From Aeromonas veronii bv. veronii (lineage in GTDB: Bacteria; Pseudomonadota; Gammaproteobacteria; Enterobacterales; Aeromonadaceae): a DNA stretch of 60,113 bases. The stretch covers positions 1 to 60,113 of the forward strand of contig NZ_CDDK01000023.1 of the NCBI RefSeq assembly GCF_000820225.1, written 5' to 3'. A model generated the notes under the pieces. That model ran no database searches and was not told where the DNA came from. It worked only from the letters and a program-made list of their open reading frames with translations. Every line of letters begins with the position of its first letter. Within the stretch, counting starts at the first letter, position 1. Positions 10,086 to 21,781 of this stretch are shown piece after piece. The position numbers and the translations under genes are program-made.

Positions 10086-10982
10086 ATGAAGATCGCCATT
10101 TTATCCCGTGAGCCGAAAAACTACTCCACCCGCCGTCTGGTCGAGGTGGCACAGGCGCGCGGTCATCAGGTAGAGGTGCTCGACACCCTGCGTTGCTATA
10201 TGAACATCGCTTCCCACAACCCCTCCATTCACTACGAGGGTGGGGAGCTGGGAAGTTATGACGCCGTGATCCCCCGGATCGGGGCCAGCATTACCGCCTA
10301 CGGCACCGCCGTGCTGCGCCAGTTCGAGATGATGAACACCATGGCCCTCAACAGCTCGGTGGCCATCAGCCGTTCCCGCGACAAGTTGCGGGCGATGCAA
10401 CTGCTCTCCCGACATGGCATCGGCCTGCCCATCACCGGCTATGCCCACAGCACCCACGACGTACCCGACCTCATCACCATGGTGGGCGGGGCGCCGCTGG
10501 TGGTGAAGCTGCTGGAGGGAACCCAGGGGATTGGCGTGGTGCTCTGCGAGACTCAGAAAGCCGCCGAGAGCGTGATCGAGGCCTTTATCCAGACCAACAA
10601 CAACATTCTGGTGCAGGAGTATATCCGCGAGGCCAATGGCGCCGACATCCGCTGTCTGGTGGTCAACGGCAAGGTAGTTGCCGCCATGCGCCGTCAGGCC
10701 CAGCCGGGGGAGTTTCGCTCCAACCTGCACCGTGGCGGCACCGCCGAGGCGATCAAGATCACTCCGGAAGAGCGCGCTACCGCGGTGCAGGCCGCCAAGA
10801 TCATGGGGCTGGATGTGGCGGGGGTCGATATCCTGCGCAGCGCCCGTGGCCCGCTGGTGCTGGAGGTCAACTCCTCCCCCGGCCTGCAAGGGGTGGAAGC
10901 CGCCTCCGGCAAGGATGTGGCCGGCAAGATCATCGAGTTCCTCGAACTCAAGGCGAGCCGCAAGAACAAACCGGCGGAGTGA
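10086..10982 (+). CDS. rimK: RimK, ribosomal protein S6 modification ligase (ATP-grasp)
   Basis: 298-residue ATP-grasp ligase that adds glutamates to the C-terminus of ribosomal protein S6. It begins [18 protein letters not shown] as in E. coli RimK. The ATP-grasp region shows [74 protein letters not shown] and the metal-binding [13 protein letters not shown]. Length matches the family (~300). It stands alone between metH and a convergent histidine kinase. Confidence 0.95.
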   Translation: MKIAILSREPKNYSTRRLVEVAQARGHQVEVLDTLRCYMNIASHNPSIHYEGGELGSYDAVIPRIGASITAYGTAVLRQFEMMNTMALNSSVAISRSRDKLRAMQLLSRHGIGLPITGYAHSTHDVPDLITMVGGAPLVVKLLEGTQGIGVVLCETQKAAESVIEAFIQTNNNILVQEYIREANGADIRCLVVNGKVVAAMRRQAQPGEFRSNLHRGGTAEAIKITPEERATAVQAAKIMGLDVAGVDILRSARGPLVLEVNSSPGLQGVEAASGKDVAGKIIEFLELKASRKNKPAE

Positions 10983-11014
10983 GCCTCAGGCTTGCATCTG
11001 TCAGATAGAAACAG

Positions 11015-11036
11015 GGCGCCCTCGGGCGCCTTGTTG
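11015..11036 (+). terminator. Terminator of rimK
   Basis: GGCGCC-CTCG-GGCGCC followed by TTGTTG, 33 bp past the rimK stop. The stem is short but GC-only. Confidence 0.6.
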
Positions 11037-11060
11037 CTATCTGGCTGGTGCGGCAGTTTC

Positions 11061-11090
11061 CTCACCCTAGCCCTCTCCCAAAGGGAGAGA
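11061..11090. repeat. Dispersed repeat CCTCACCC...CCCTCTCCC-N3-GGGAGAG, copy 1
   Basis: CCTCACCCTAGCCCTCTCCC followed by AAAGGGAGAG matches, in inverse orientation, the element at 21862-21897. This type of CCCTCACCC/GGGAGAG element is scattered through many gamma- and betaproteobacterial genomes. Here it overlaps the 3' end of the histidine-kinase gene and supplies its last residues (SLPLGEG) and its stop codon. Confidence 0.75.
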
Positions 11091-12311
11091 AAACTCTCCG
11101 GCGGCGATCATCGCCAGCCGGGCGCTGAATACGCCATCCTCGAGCCGGGTGTCGATCTGCCAGCCCAGCTTCTCGCAGATGCGTTGGATGATGGTGAGGC
11201 CACAGCCATAGCCGAGGATCTGATCCGGAGCCGCCGCCGTCGGGTTGCTGATGGTGAGCACCGGGCCGCACAGCTCGATGTCGATATGTCCTTCGGCATA
11301 GCTCAGGGCATTTTTCAGCAGGTTGCCGAGGGCAATGGCGAGCAGGGAGAGGGGGGCGTTTACTTCGCTGCTCTCGTCCAGATTAAGCCGGATATCGAGC
11401 GCCTCCCGCTGCAACAGCGGGGCGAGGCGGGCCAGCTCCTGAAGGATCAGCGGGGTGACCTGCTGCAGTGGCCGCTCCACCGCCTCCTTGCGGCCCAGCA
11501 GCAGGAAGGTCTCGGTGAGCAGCGCCATCTCGTCGGCGGCGGCGCGGATGCGGGTGGTGGCGCGGGCGGCCGGTGCGGGCAAGTCCGTCACCTTGCCGAG
11601 CAGGGCCGCCGAGCCCTGGATCACCATGTTGGGGGTGCGCAGCTCGTGGCTGGCGAAGCGGCTGAACTCCTGCTCGCGAGCAAACACTGCGCTCACCTCC
11701 TGCTTGCCGGCCAGCAGCGCCAGCTCGATATCCCGCAGCTCCTGCCAGGGGGCGTCGGGCTCGAAATCCGCCTGATCCGGGGTGAGGTGGGCAACCCTCT
11801 GTTGCAGCCGTTGCAGCGGCCCCGTGATATGGCGCACCAGCCAGATGCCGAAGCCGAGGCAGCCCAGCAGCAGGGTCACCCCGATCAGTCGGGTCGCCAG
11901 ATGCAGCTTGTCTTCGTAGGGGTCGAGGTAGTCGTCAGCGTCGTCGTTGAAGACCAGATAGAGCAGTCCCTCGCCGGAGGGGTGGCGGGCCACCAGAAAG
12001 TGTTTGTCCTCCTTGCCCAGTTGGTGCTCGAAAAAGCCGGGGGTCTGGTAGGGCTTCAGCCATTTCGGCAGGCGGCCCGACTCGGTCCAGTAGCTGGAGA
12101 ACTGTCTGGGGCTTGGGGCGGCGGCGGCCGGGCCGAGTCGCAGCCAGTCATCGCTGTAGCGGGTCACTTCGGCTTCCAGCCAGTGGCGCAGGCTCAGCTC
12201 CTCCATCTTGTCCTCGGCCACCAGCATCAGGCCGGAGAGCAGGATCAGCAGCACCACCCCGGCGCCGCCGAGCGCCATGATCAGGCGGCGGCGCAGGCTC
12301 GGCAGGCTCAT
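11067..12311 (-). CDS. Sensor histidine kinase
   Basis: 414-residue inner-membrane kinase. It has a membrane helix (residues 11-32), a periplasmic sensor of ~105 residues, a second helix (139-158), then HAMP-like and coiled sequence. The H-box FSRFASHELRTP carries His222; an N-box (GNLLKNALSYAEG) and a short G-box (GYGCGLTIIQRI) follow. The catalytic domain is on the short side. Its last residues, EFSLPLGEG, are encoded by a dispersed repeat, so the natural C-terminus was probably replaced by repeat insertion. The start overlaps the response-regulator stop by 4 bp (ATGA). The neighbouring DUF5666-like proteins are plausible targets. Confidence 0.92.
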   Translation of the reverse strand: MSLPSLRRRLIMALGGAGVVLLILLSGLMLVAEDKMEELSLRHWLEAEVTRYSDDWLRLGPAAAAPSPRQFSSYWTESGRLPKWLKPYQTPGFFEHQLGKEDKHFLVARHPSGEGLLYLVFNDDADDYLDPYEDKLHLATRLIGVTLLLGCLGFGIWLVRHITGPLQRLQQRVAHLTPDQADFEPDAPWQELRDIELALLAGKQEVSAVFAREQEFSRFASHELRTPNMVIQGSAALLGKVTDLPAPAARATTRIRAAADEMALLTETFLLLGRKEAVERPLQQVTPLILQELARLAPLLQREALDIRLNLDESSEVNAPLSLLAIALGNLLKNALSYAEGHIDIELCGPVLTISNPTAAAPDQILGYGCGLTIIQRICEKLGWQIDTRLEDGVFSARLAMIAAGEFSLPLGEG

Positions 12312-12976
12312 GCGCTCACCAGTCGGTAGCCCTGACCGTGCAAGGTCTCCAGCATGGGTGTGGGGAAGGGTTTGTCCAGCGCGTTGCGCAGGGCGTAGAT
12401 ATGGCTGCGCAGGGCATCGGAGTCGGGCTCCTCATCCCCCCAGACGGTGTCGAGCACCTCCTGACGGCTGACGATGGCGGGGGCGCGGCGGGCCAGCAGC
12501 GCGAGGATTTGGAACGGGATCTTGCCGAGCTTGAGGGGCTCACCGGCGCGGGTGGCGCGGCCGCTGGCGACATCGACCGTCAGATCGCCAAAGCTGATGG
12601 CCCCCACATCGCCGCGCGGGCCGCGCAGACTGAGGGCTTGCAGCCGCACCTCCAGCTCCTCCATGGCGAACGGCTTGACCAGATAGTCATCCCCTCCCGC
12701 CTTGAAGCCCGCCAGCTTGTCTTCCAGGCTGTCGCGGGCGGTGAGAAACAGCACGGGAGTGGCAATCCCCTGCTCGCGCAGGCGCGCTACCGTGCTGAAG
12801 CCATCGAGGCGCGGCATCATCACATCCATGATGATGACGTCGAAACGCTGCTCCTCCAGCAGTTGCAGCGCCGCCTGACCGTGATAGGCACAATCGAGGC
12901 GGTGACCGGCCAGCTCCAGATAATCCATGATGGTTTCCGCCACCTGAGGATTGTCTTCCACTACCAAAATCTTCAT
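12308..12976 (-). CDS. OmpR/PhoB-family response regulator
   Basis: 222-residue regulator with a receiver domain (residues 1-115) and a C-terminal winged helix (130-220). Receiver key residues are visible: acidic pair E7-D8, phospho-acceptor Asp51 in DVIIMDVMMPRLDGF, the LTA switch near residue 79 and Lys101 in DDYLVKPF. The winged helix shows LGKIPFQILALLARR and SDALRSHIYALRNALDKPF. First gene of a two-gene operon with the kinase, whose start overlaps by 4 bp. It is divergent from a secreted DUF5666-like gene, and the 88-bp spacer holds an 11-bp-phased direct repeat suited to binding a dimer of this family. Confidence 0.95.
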   Translation of the reverse strand: MKILVVEDNPQVAETIMDYLELAGHRLDCAYHGQAALQLLEEQRFDVIIMDVMMPRLDGFSTVARLREQGIATPVLFLTARDSLEDKLAGFKAGGDDYLVKPFAMEELEVRLQALSLRGPRGDVGAISFGDLTVDVASGRATRAGEPLKLGKIPFQILALLARRAPAIVSRQEVLDTVWGDEEPDSDALRSHIYALRNALDKPFPTPMLETLHGQGYRLVSA

Positions 12977-13001
12977 GCTTTGCTCTCCTGGTTGGTGAGC
13001 G

Positions 13002-13018
13002 TTTCACGCTCTTTTCAC
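13002..13018. promoter_or_regulatory. Candidate response-regulator box, 11-bp direct repeat
   Basis: TTTCAC at 13002-13007 and again at 13013-13018, start to start 11 bp, in the divergent promoter between the regulator and the DUF5666-like gene. OmpR/PhoB proteins bind such head-to-tail repeats. A GAGCGT-TTC-ACGCTC inverted repeat (12997-13011) overlaps it. Binding is inference. Confidence 0.45.
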
Positions 13019-13064
13019 ACCGGATTCGGCATCCTGTTTGCCAGTGTAACCCCGAGGATCCCTG

Positions 13065-13487
13065 ATGAAGAAGTCTCTCTGCGCCCTCCTGCTGTTGATC
13101 TTGTTGCCACTTGGCACTGCACAGGCGACCGAATTCAAACTGACCGGCCGCACCACCTGGCAGCTTGGCCAGTTGATGGTCAACGGCATGCCGTTCGTGA
13201 TCGATGACCAGACCCGCTTCAAGGATTGGCTCAACGAGGATGATCTCGGCGGTACCTGGGTCGAGATGAAAGGGGTGGTGGAGAACGGCGTGCGCTATGT
13301 ACGCAAGGTCGAAGCCCTCGACGAAGATGACAAGGACGAGATGGATCTGGAAGGGCCGGTCGAAGGGGGGCGGATCTGGGGCTACACCACCTCGGACAAC
13401 AGTCTGGCGCCGTTCGAAGGGCGTTGGCTCGAGCTGGAGTGCAAGTTTGACGGCATGCGCCTGAGCCGCTGTCGCGAGGATGACTGA
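13065..13487 (+). CDS. Secreted DUF5666-like protein
   Basis: 140-residue exported protein with signal peptide MKKSLCALLLLILLPLGTAQA. The mature part has a beta-rich pattern of the type 'ltG-v-ng-vvdd-T-f--l--G--VemkG--e-g---v-kve' (FKLTGRTTWQLG, VNGMPFVIDDQTRF, WVEMKGVVENGVRYVRKVEAL), which resembles DUF5666 / small OB-like repeats; this is pattern resemblance only. The C-terminal half is acidic (DEDDKDEMDLEG) and carries two cysteines (CKFDGMRLSRC) that could form a disulfide. Divergent from a two-component system and followed, after a terminator, by a second protein of similar design, so both may be targets of that system. Function unknown. Confidence 0.75.
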   Translation: MKKSLCALLLLILLPLGTAQATEFKLTGRTTWQLGQLMVNGMPFVIDDQTRFKDWLNEDDLGGTWVEMKGVVENGVRYVRKVEALDEDDKDEMDLEGPVEGGRIWGYTTSDNSLAPFEGRWLELECKFDGMRLSRCREDD

Positions 13488-13526
13488 TCCGATCTCTGCG
13501 TTCCGATTAGAAATGCTCCCGAATGA

Positions 13527-13555
13527 AGCCCATGCTTGTCCTGCATGGGCTTTTT
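13527..13555 (+). terminator. Intrinsic terminator
   Basis: AGCCCATGC-N7-GCATGGGCT followed by TTTTGTT, 40 bp after the 140-aa gene. An in-frame ATG at 13523 lies inside this hairpin, which argues against starting the next gene there. Confidence 0.9.
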
Positions 13556-13573
13556 GTTCAGGGACGAACGAAG

Positions 13574-14059
13574 ATGGAACAATCGAGAAAGTGGTGTGCA
13601 TGGATGCTGGGGGTGCCGCTCTGGGCGGCGCAGGCGGGAGCCGACGAATTGTGGCTGGTGGAGCTGGAGCACAGCGACGGCATCCGCCTGCAATTTCAGG
13701 GGGCCGAGGTGGAGCAGGGCAGTGCCGCCATCTGGCGGCAGGGGGAGATTTGGCCGCAGCCACTCAAACCCGGCGACCAGCTCGCTCTGCTGGTGGCCGA
13801 TGGCGTTGCCACCCGGATTGAGCTGCTGGCCGCCAGAGCCCCGCTGGCCAATCAGCCCTGGCAGCGGGCGCAAGATCGCCTGCAATCCTTCGATGACCGG
13901 CAGCTCACGTTGGCCACCCTGGACACTGTGCCACTCAATCCGCAGGTGCGCTGGGTCAACGGCTCGGCCGCCGATCTGCATGCCGGGAGCGAGCTGGTAT
14001 TGATCCGTTCGGCGGATGGAATATTGCAGGGAATTGAAGTGATCAATCCGGAAGAGTAA
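13574..14059 (+). CDS. Secreted DUF5666-like protein, second copy
   Basis: 161-residue protein beginning MEQSRKWCAWMLGVPLWAAQ, a short signal peptide ending near AGA-DE. Two beta-rich repeats follow (residues ~24-85 and ~95-155), the second reading RLQSFDDRQLTLATLD...VRWVNGSAADLHAGSELVL, typical of the DUF5666 layout. The ATG at 13574 is chosen over 13523 because the latter sits in the upstream terminator stem; GGGA lies about 9 bases before 13574. It shares architecture, not clear identity, with the protein at 13065. It probably has its own promoter after the terminator. Function unknown; a periplasmic or surface role is inferred from the signal. Confidence 0.7.
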   Translation: MEQSRKWCAWMLGVPLWAAQAGADELWLVELEHSDGIRLQFQGAEVEQGSAAIWRQGEIWPQPLKPGDQLALLVADGVATRIELLAARAPLANQPWQRAQDRLQSFDDRQLTLATLDTVPLNPQVRWVNGSAADLHAGSELVLIRSADGILQGIEVINPEE

Positions 14060-14092
14060 TTCAGCATCTTCTTATTTAATATAACTTCACCA

Positions 14093-14128
14093 TATTGTGG
14101 CAGCCATTAAATAATGACTGTCACAATA
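14093..14128. repeat. 36-nt near-perfect palindrome upstream of aerolysin
   Basis: TATTGTGGCAG (14093-14103) pairs with CTGTCACAATA (14118-14128) with one G-T step, and the interior CATTA-AA-TAATG continues the stem after one mismatch. It could terminate the preceding gene or be an operator/RNA element for aerolysin, whose start is 189 bp downstream. The whole 14060-14316 gap is unusually AT-rich for this genome. Confidence 0.6.
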
Positions 14129-14316
14129 TTTATGATTTATTCCTCAATAAAGTCATCGCTCTAATTATTTTCCTGTATCACCATTATTTTGTTTGTCATG
14201 GATGTTTTTTGGTGGTTTATTTTATTTGTGTCAGGTTTTGTCGGAGTCCATACCTGTCAAATGAAAAAGGATATTTCTACACAATAACAATTATCGTATG
14301 TCTGAAAGAGGGATAA

Positions 14317-15783
14317 ATGATGAATAGAATAATTACCGCCAATCTGGCGTTTTTGGCGTCTTCATTGATGCTCGCTCAGGTGCAGGCGGCTGAACCTGTC
14401 TACCCTGATCAGGTCAAGTGGGCGGGTCTTGGCACGGGCGTCTGTGCCAGTGGTTACCGTCCTCTGACCCGTGATGAAGCCATGAGTATCAAGGGTAATC
14501 TGGTCAGCCGCATGGGGCAGTGGCAGATCACCGGGCTGGCTGATCGCTGGGTGATTATGGGGTCGGGATATAATGGCGAAATCAAACAGGGCACTGCCGG
14601 AGAAACCTGGTGCTATCCAAATTCACCGGTTTCCGGAGAAATACCAACACTCTCTGACTGGAATATTCCGGCAGGTGATGAGGTCGATGTGCAATGGAGG
14701 CTTGTCCACGACAATGATTATTTTATCAAGCCAGTCAGTTATCTCGCCCATTATTTGGGATACGCCTGGGTGGGTGGAAATCATAGCCCCTATGTCGGGG
14801 AAGATATGGATGTTACCCGGGTTGGCGATGGCTGGTTGATAAAGGGAAATAATGACGGCGGCTGCTCCGGATATCGTTGCGGGGAGAAGAGCTCCATCAA
14901 GGTAAGCAACTTCTCATATACCCTGGAACCCGACTCCTTTAGTCACGGCCAGGTCACCGAGAGCGGCAAGCAGCTGGTGAAGACCATCACGGCCAATGCG
15001 ACCAACTACACGGATCTGCCTCAGCAGGTGGTGGTGACCCTGAAGTACGACAAGGCCACCAACTGGTCGAAGACCGACACCTACAGCCTGAGCGAGAAGG
15101 TGACCACCAAGAACAAGTTTCAATGGCCGTTGGTAGGTGAAACCGAACTGGCCATCGAGATCGCTGCGAGTCAGAGCTGGGCTTCCCAGAAAGGGGGCTC
15201 GACGACCGAGACCGTCTCGGTTGAAGCGCGCCCCACGGTGCCGCCTCACTCCAGCCTGCCGGTGCGGGTTGCCCTCTACAAGTCCAACATCTCCTACCCC
15301 TACGAGTTCAAGGCCGAGGTCAATTATGACCTGACCATGAAGGGCTTCCTGCGTTGGGGCGGCAATGCCTGGTATACCCATCCGGAGAATCGCCCCACCT
15401 GGGAGCACACCTTTGCCGTCGGCCCGTTCCGCGACAAGGCGAGCAGCATCCGCTACCAGTGGGACAAGCGTTATATCCCGGGTGAAGTGAAGTGGTGGGA
15501 CTGGAACTGGACCATCAGCGAGTATGGTTTGTCGACCATGCAGAATAACCTGGGTCGTGTGCTGCGCCCGATCCGTTCGGCAGTGACTGGTGACTTCTAT
15601 GCCGAGAGCCAGTTTGCCGGCGATATCGAGATTGGTCAGCCCCAGACTCGTTCCGCGAAGGCTGCCCAGCTGCGCAGTGCCTCTGCCGATGAGGTGGCGC
15701 TTACCGGTGTGGATCTGGACAGCGAGGCCCTTGCCAACGAAGGGTTTGGCAACGTATCCCTGACCATAGTTCCGGTTCAATAA
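14317..15783 (+). CDS. aerA: Aerolysin-family pore-forming toxin (proaerolysin)
   Basis: 488-residue secreted beta-pore toxin. Signal peptide of 24 residues (cleavage ...QVQA-AEPVYPDQ) leaves the canonical mature start. Cysteines of the N-terminal lobe (Cys43, mature 19; Cys98) and the CSGYRC pair are conserved. Receptor-binding segments DEVDVQWRLVHDN, LAHYLGYAWVGGNHS and DGGCSGYRCG, the amphipathic insertion region with WSKTDTYSLSEKVTTKNKF, and the tryptophan-rich GEVKWWDWNW all match aerolysin. It is secreted by the type II system, binds GPI-anchored proteins and forms heptameric pores after C-terminal cleavage. The tail after IEIGQPQTRSAK differs from A. hydrophila AerA. Two ATGs adjoin at the start. 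Preceded by an AT-rich promoter, followed by a strong terminator. Confidence 0.97.
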   Translation: MMNRIITANLAFLASSLMLAQVQAAEPVYPDQVKWAGLGTGVCASGYRPLTRDEAMSIKGNLVSRMGQWQITGLADRWVIMGSGYNGEIKQGTAGETWCYPNSPVSGEIPTLSDWNIPAGDEVDVQWRLVHDNDYFIKPVSYLAHYLGYAWVGGNHSPYVGEDMDVTRVGDGWLIKGNNDGGCSGYRCGEKSSIKVSNFSYTLEPDSFSHGQVTESGKQLVKTITANATNYTDLPQQVVVTLKYDKATNWSKTDTYSLSEKVTTKNKFQWPLVGETELAIEIAASQSWASQKGGSTTETVSVEARPTVPPHSSLPVRVALYKSNISYPYEFKAEVNYDLTMKGFLRWGGNAWYTHPENRPTWEHTFAVGPFRDKASSIRYQWDKRYIPGEVKWWDWNWTISEYGLSTMQNNLGRVLRPIRSAVTGDFYAESQFAGDIEIGQPQTRSAKAAQLRSASADEVALTGVDLDSEALANEGFGNVSLTIVPVQ

Positions 15784-15791
15784 CCTCCCTC

Positions 15792-15820
15792 ACAGGCCCC
15801 TTTCATAGGGGCCTGTTTCT
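15792..15820 (+). terminator. Terminator of aerolysin
   Basis: ACAGGCCCCT-N5-AGGGGCCTGT, a perfect 10-bp stem followed by TTCTGTT, 8 bp after the stop codon. Confidence 0.85.
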
Positions 15821-16023
15821 GTTCTGCGCAAGACGCTGCTCTTGCTCTGTGTCCCTCGACTTTCCCTCTTTTTCTCCTCTTCTCCCTGCATGATCACAGC
15901 GGGAACCTGTGGCGTGCCAAGTTGATGCCAACGCAGGTTTGACCTGTGCTTGGGGTGGCCCCGTGAGCGAGGCATCGTTCACTCATTTGTTGAAAGAGGC
16001 GTGTTGGCCAGATTGTTAACGGC

Positions 16024-16051
16024 TTGTGCTTTAAATTTTCCCCCTTATACT
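16024..16051 (+). promoter_or_regulatory. Promoter of the thiamine operon
   Basis: TTGTGC (16024-16029), 16-bp spacer, TATACT (16046-16051). Transcription would begin about 16058, immediately at the riboswitch. Confidence 0.65.
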
Positions 16052-16059
16052 GGCGCCAT

Positions 16060-16155
16060 CTTGTCGGAGTGCTGACCGTCGAACGACGCGAAGCTGAGAC
16101 CGTTAATTCGGGATCCGTGGAACCTGATCAGGTTAAAACCTGCGAAGGGAACAAG
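16060..16155 (+). ncRNA. TPP riboswitch (THI element)
   Basis: The conserved core is present: GAAGCTGAGACC (pyrimidine-sensor side) and GAACCTGATCAGGTTAAAACC plus TGCGAAGGGAACA (pyrophosphate-sensor side). The ends CTTGT and ACAAG can close stem P1. It precedes thiC, so thiamine pyrophosphate should switch the whole thi operon off. The 292-nt stretch to the thiC ATG has a perfect hairpin GGTAAC-TTGCGG-GTTACC at 16156-16173 right after the aptamer but no obvious U-tract terminator, which suggests control of translation or Rho access. Confidence 0.95.
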
Positions 16156-16420
16156 GGTAACTTGCGGGTTACCGCGCCGGAGGAGGGACAAGCCTCTTCC
16201 GCTCATCGAAGGGATCACCCTTGATGGGTCAGGGCGCACAGGAGGGAGTCTGTCCCGTCCGGTTGTCCAGCACGTGGGGCGCCTTGCCCAAAGCATGCAG
16301 AGAGCGGGAAGCGGCAGAACAGCAGCGCGGAGATCCATCCCGCGCGCACTCCCTCCCGAGATAAACACCCCGCCGCAAGTTCATCTTCTCCTCGAACTCC
16401 AGACAAGCAAATACCCATAA

Positions 16421-20032
<3,612 letters not shown>

Positions 20033-20043
<11 letters not shown>

Positions 20044-20809
20044 TGCCGAGTATTTGCGCTACGGCCGCCAGCTGATGCTGGCGGAAGTGGGGGAGGCGGG
20101 GCAGGCGCGGCTGAAAGATAAGTCCGTGCTGCTCGTGGGCTTGGGCGGGCTTGGCTCGCCGCTCGCCCTCTATCTCGCCGGGGCCGGTGTGGGCACCTTG
20201 TGGCTGGCCGATGGCGATACGGTCGATTCCAGCAACTTGCCGCGTCAGATCCTGTTCGATAGCGAGGCAGTCAACCACTCCAAGGCGGAGCTGGCCCGCG
20301 AGCGGTTGGCTGCCCACAACCCGCTGGTGGAGCTGATTGCCATCAACCAGCGGCTCGATGCCGACAGCCTGCCGGAGTTTGTGGCCGAGGTAGATCTGGT
20401 GATCGACTGCTGCGACAACCTCGCCACCCGCCAGGCCATCAACGCCGCCTGCGTGGCTCAGGGCAAGCCCTGGATCTCCGCCGCAGCGGTGGGTTGGCAG
20501 GGGCAGCTGATGGCGCGTACCAGCAGTGAGCACGCCTGCTACGCCTGCCTCTACCCGCTGGATACCAAGCTCTCCCAGAGCTGCGAGACCAGCGGCGTCA
20601 CCGGCCCGCTGGTCGGGGTGATGGGCTCTTTGCAGGCGCTGGAGGCATTGAAACTGCTGCTCGGGATGCCAAGCCCGGTCGCCGGCACCCTGCGCCGCTT
20701 CGATGCGCTAACCCATCAGTGGCAGACCCTCACTCTGGCTCCCGACCCCGATTGCCCGGTTTGCGGGCAGTGCCGATGCCCGACACACGATAAGGAGATC
20801 ACCCCATGA
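20033..20809 (+). CDS. thiF: ThiS adenylyltransferase
   Basis: 258-residue E1-like enzyme that adenylates the C-terminus of ThiS so that it can accept sulfur. It shows the nucleotide-binding [19 protein letters not shown], adenylation residues [12 protein letters not shown], and the two zinc-binding CxxC pairs (CYAC and CPVC). The start at 20033 ([16 protein letters not shown]) has GGGAGG 7 bases upstream. Ends in an ATGA overlap with thiS. Confidence 0.95.
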
Positions 20810-21012
20810 CCTTGACCATTCGACTCAACGATAAGGCCCAGCCGCTGATGGCAGGGCAGAGCGTGGCCGACCTGTTGGCGGCGCATGAAGTTAATCCACA
20901 GGGGGTGGCGGTAGCCCTCAACGGCGCCGTGTTGCCCCGTGGCCGCTGGGCCGAGACCCGTCTCAATGACGGGGACGAACTTCATCTATTCACCGCCATT
21001 GCGGGAGGCTGA
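20806..21012 (+). CDS. thiS: Sulfur carrier protein ThiS
   Basis: 68-residue ubiquitin-like protein ending in the required Gly-Gly (FTAIAGG), which carries the thiocarboxylate sulfur used by ThiG. Overlaps thiF by 4 bp and is one base from thiG. Confidence 0.95.
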   Translation: MTLTIRLNDKAQPLMAGQSVADLLAAHEVNPQGVAVALNGAVLPRGRWAETRLNDGDELHLFTAIAGG

Positions 21013-21013
21013 C

Positions 21014-21781
21014 ATGCTGACCATTGCCGATCACTCCTTCTCATCGCGCCTCTTTACCGGCACCGGCAAGTTTGCCCGCCCGGAACTGATGGCCGCCGCC
21101 ATCGAGGCGAGTGGCTCCCAGCTGGTCACCATGGCCATCAAGCGGCTTGAACCGGGCAAGGTCCATGACGATATCCTGAGTCCCTTGCTGCAACTCGGGG
21201 TCAAGCTGCTGCCCAACACCTCCGGCGCCAAGACCGCCGCCGAGGCGGTATTTGCCGCCCACCTCGCCCGCGAGGCGCTGGGGACGAACTGGCTGAAGCT
21301 GGAGATCCACCCCGATCCGCGCTATCTGCTGCCCGATCCCATCGAGACGCTGAAAGCCGCCGAGCAGCTGGTGAAAGAAGGCTTCGTGGTGCTGCCCTAC
21401 TGCGGGGCCGATCCCGTGCTCTGCAAACGGCTCGAAGAGGTGGGCTGCGCCGCCGTGATGCCGCTCGGCGCGCCCATCGGTTCGAATCAGGGGCTGGTGA
21501 CCCGGGAGTTTCTCGCCATCATCGTCGAGCAGGCCAATGTGCCGGTGGTGGTGGATGCGGGCATAGGTGCACCGAGCCACGCTGCCGCCGCCTTTGAACT
21601 GGGGGCCGATGCCGTGCTGGTCAACACCGCCATCGCGGTGAGTGGTGACCCGGTCGCCATGGGCCGCGCCTTTGCGCTGGCCTGCACCGCCGGTCGCAGC
21701 GCCTATGAGGCGGGCCTTGGCGCCCGCGCCCTGCAGGCTCAAGCCTCCAGCCCGCTCACCGATTTTCTGGGGGCGTTATGA
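21014..21781 (+). CDS. thiG: Thiazole synthase
   Basis: 255-residue TIM-barrel enzyme that forms the thiazole phosphate from deoxyxylulose phosphate, dehydroglycine and ThiS thiocarboxylate. It is nearly collinear with E. coli ThiG; the Schiff-base lysine is Lys95 in [10 protein letters not shown]. Phosphate-binding loops [17 protein letters not shown] and [11 protein letters not shown] are intact. ATG at 21014 has GGGAGG upstream (GCGGGAGGCTGAC). Overlaps thiH by 4 bp. Confidence 0.96.
   Translation: MLTIADHSFSSRLFTGTGKFARPELMAAAIEASGSQLVTMAIKRLEPGKVHDDILSPLLQLGVKLLPNTSGAKTAAEAVFAAHLAREALGTNWLKLEIHPDPRYLLPDPIETLKAAEQLVKEGFVVLPYCGADPVLCKRLEEVGCAAVMPLGAPIGSNQGLVTREFLAIIVEQANVPVVVDAGIGAPSHAAAAFELGADAVLVNTAIAVSGDPVAMGRAFALACTAGRSAYEAGLGARALQAQASSPLTDFLGAL

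Noticed and set aside
13523..13573. Upstream start for the second DUF5666-like protein
   Set aside because: The ATG lies in the stem of an intrinsic terminator; the start at 13574 gives a normal signal peptide.
14095..14316. 73-codon hydrophobic frame ending just before aerolysin
   Set aside because: It needs a TTG start inside a palindrome and arises from AT-rich sequence; no ribosome-binding site. Kept only as a structured leader.
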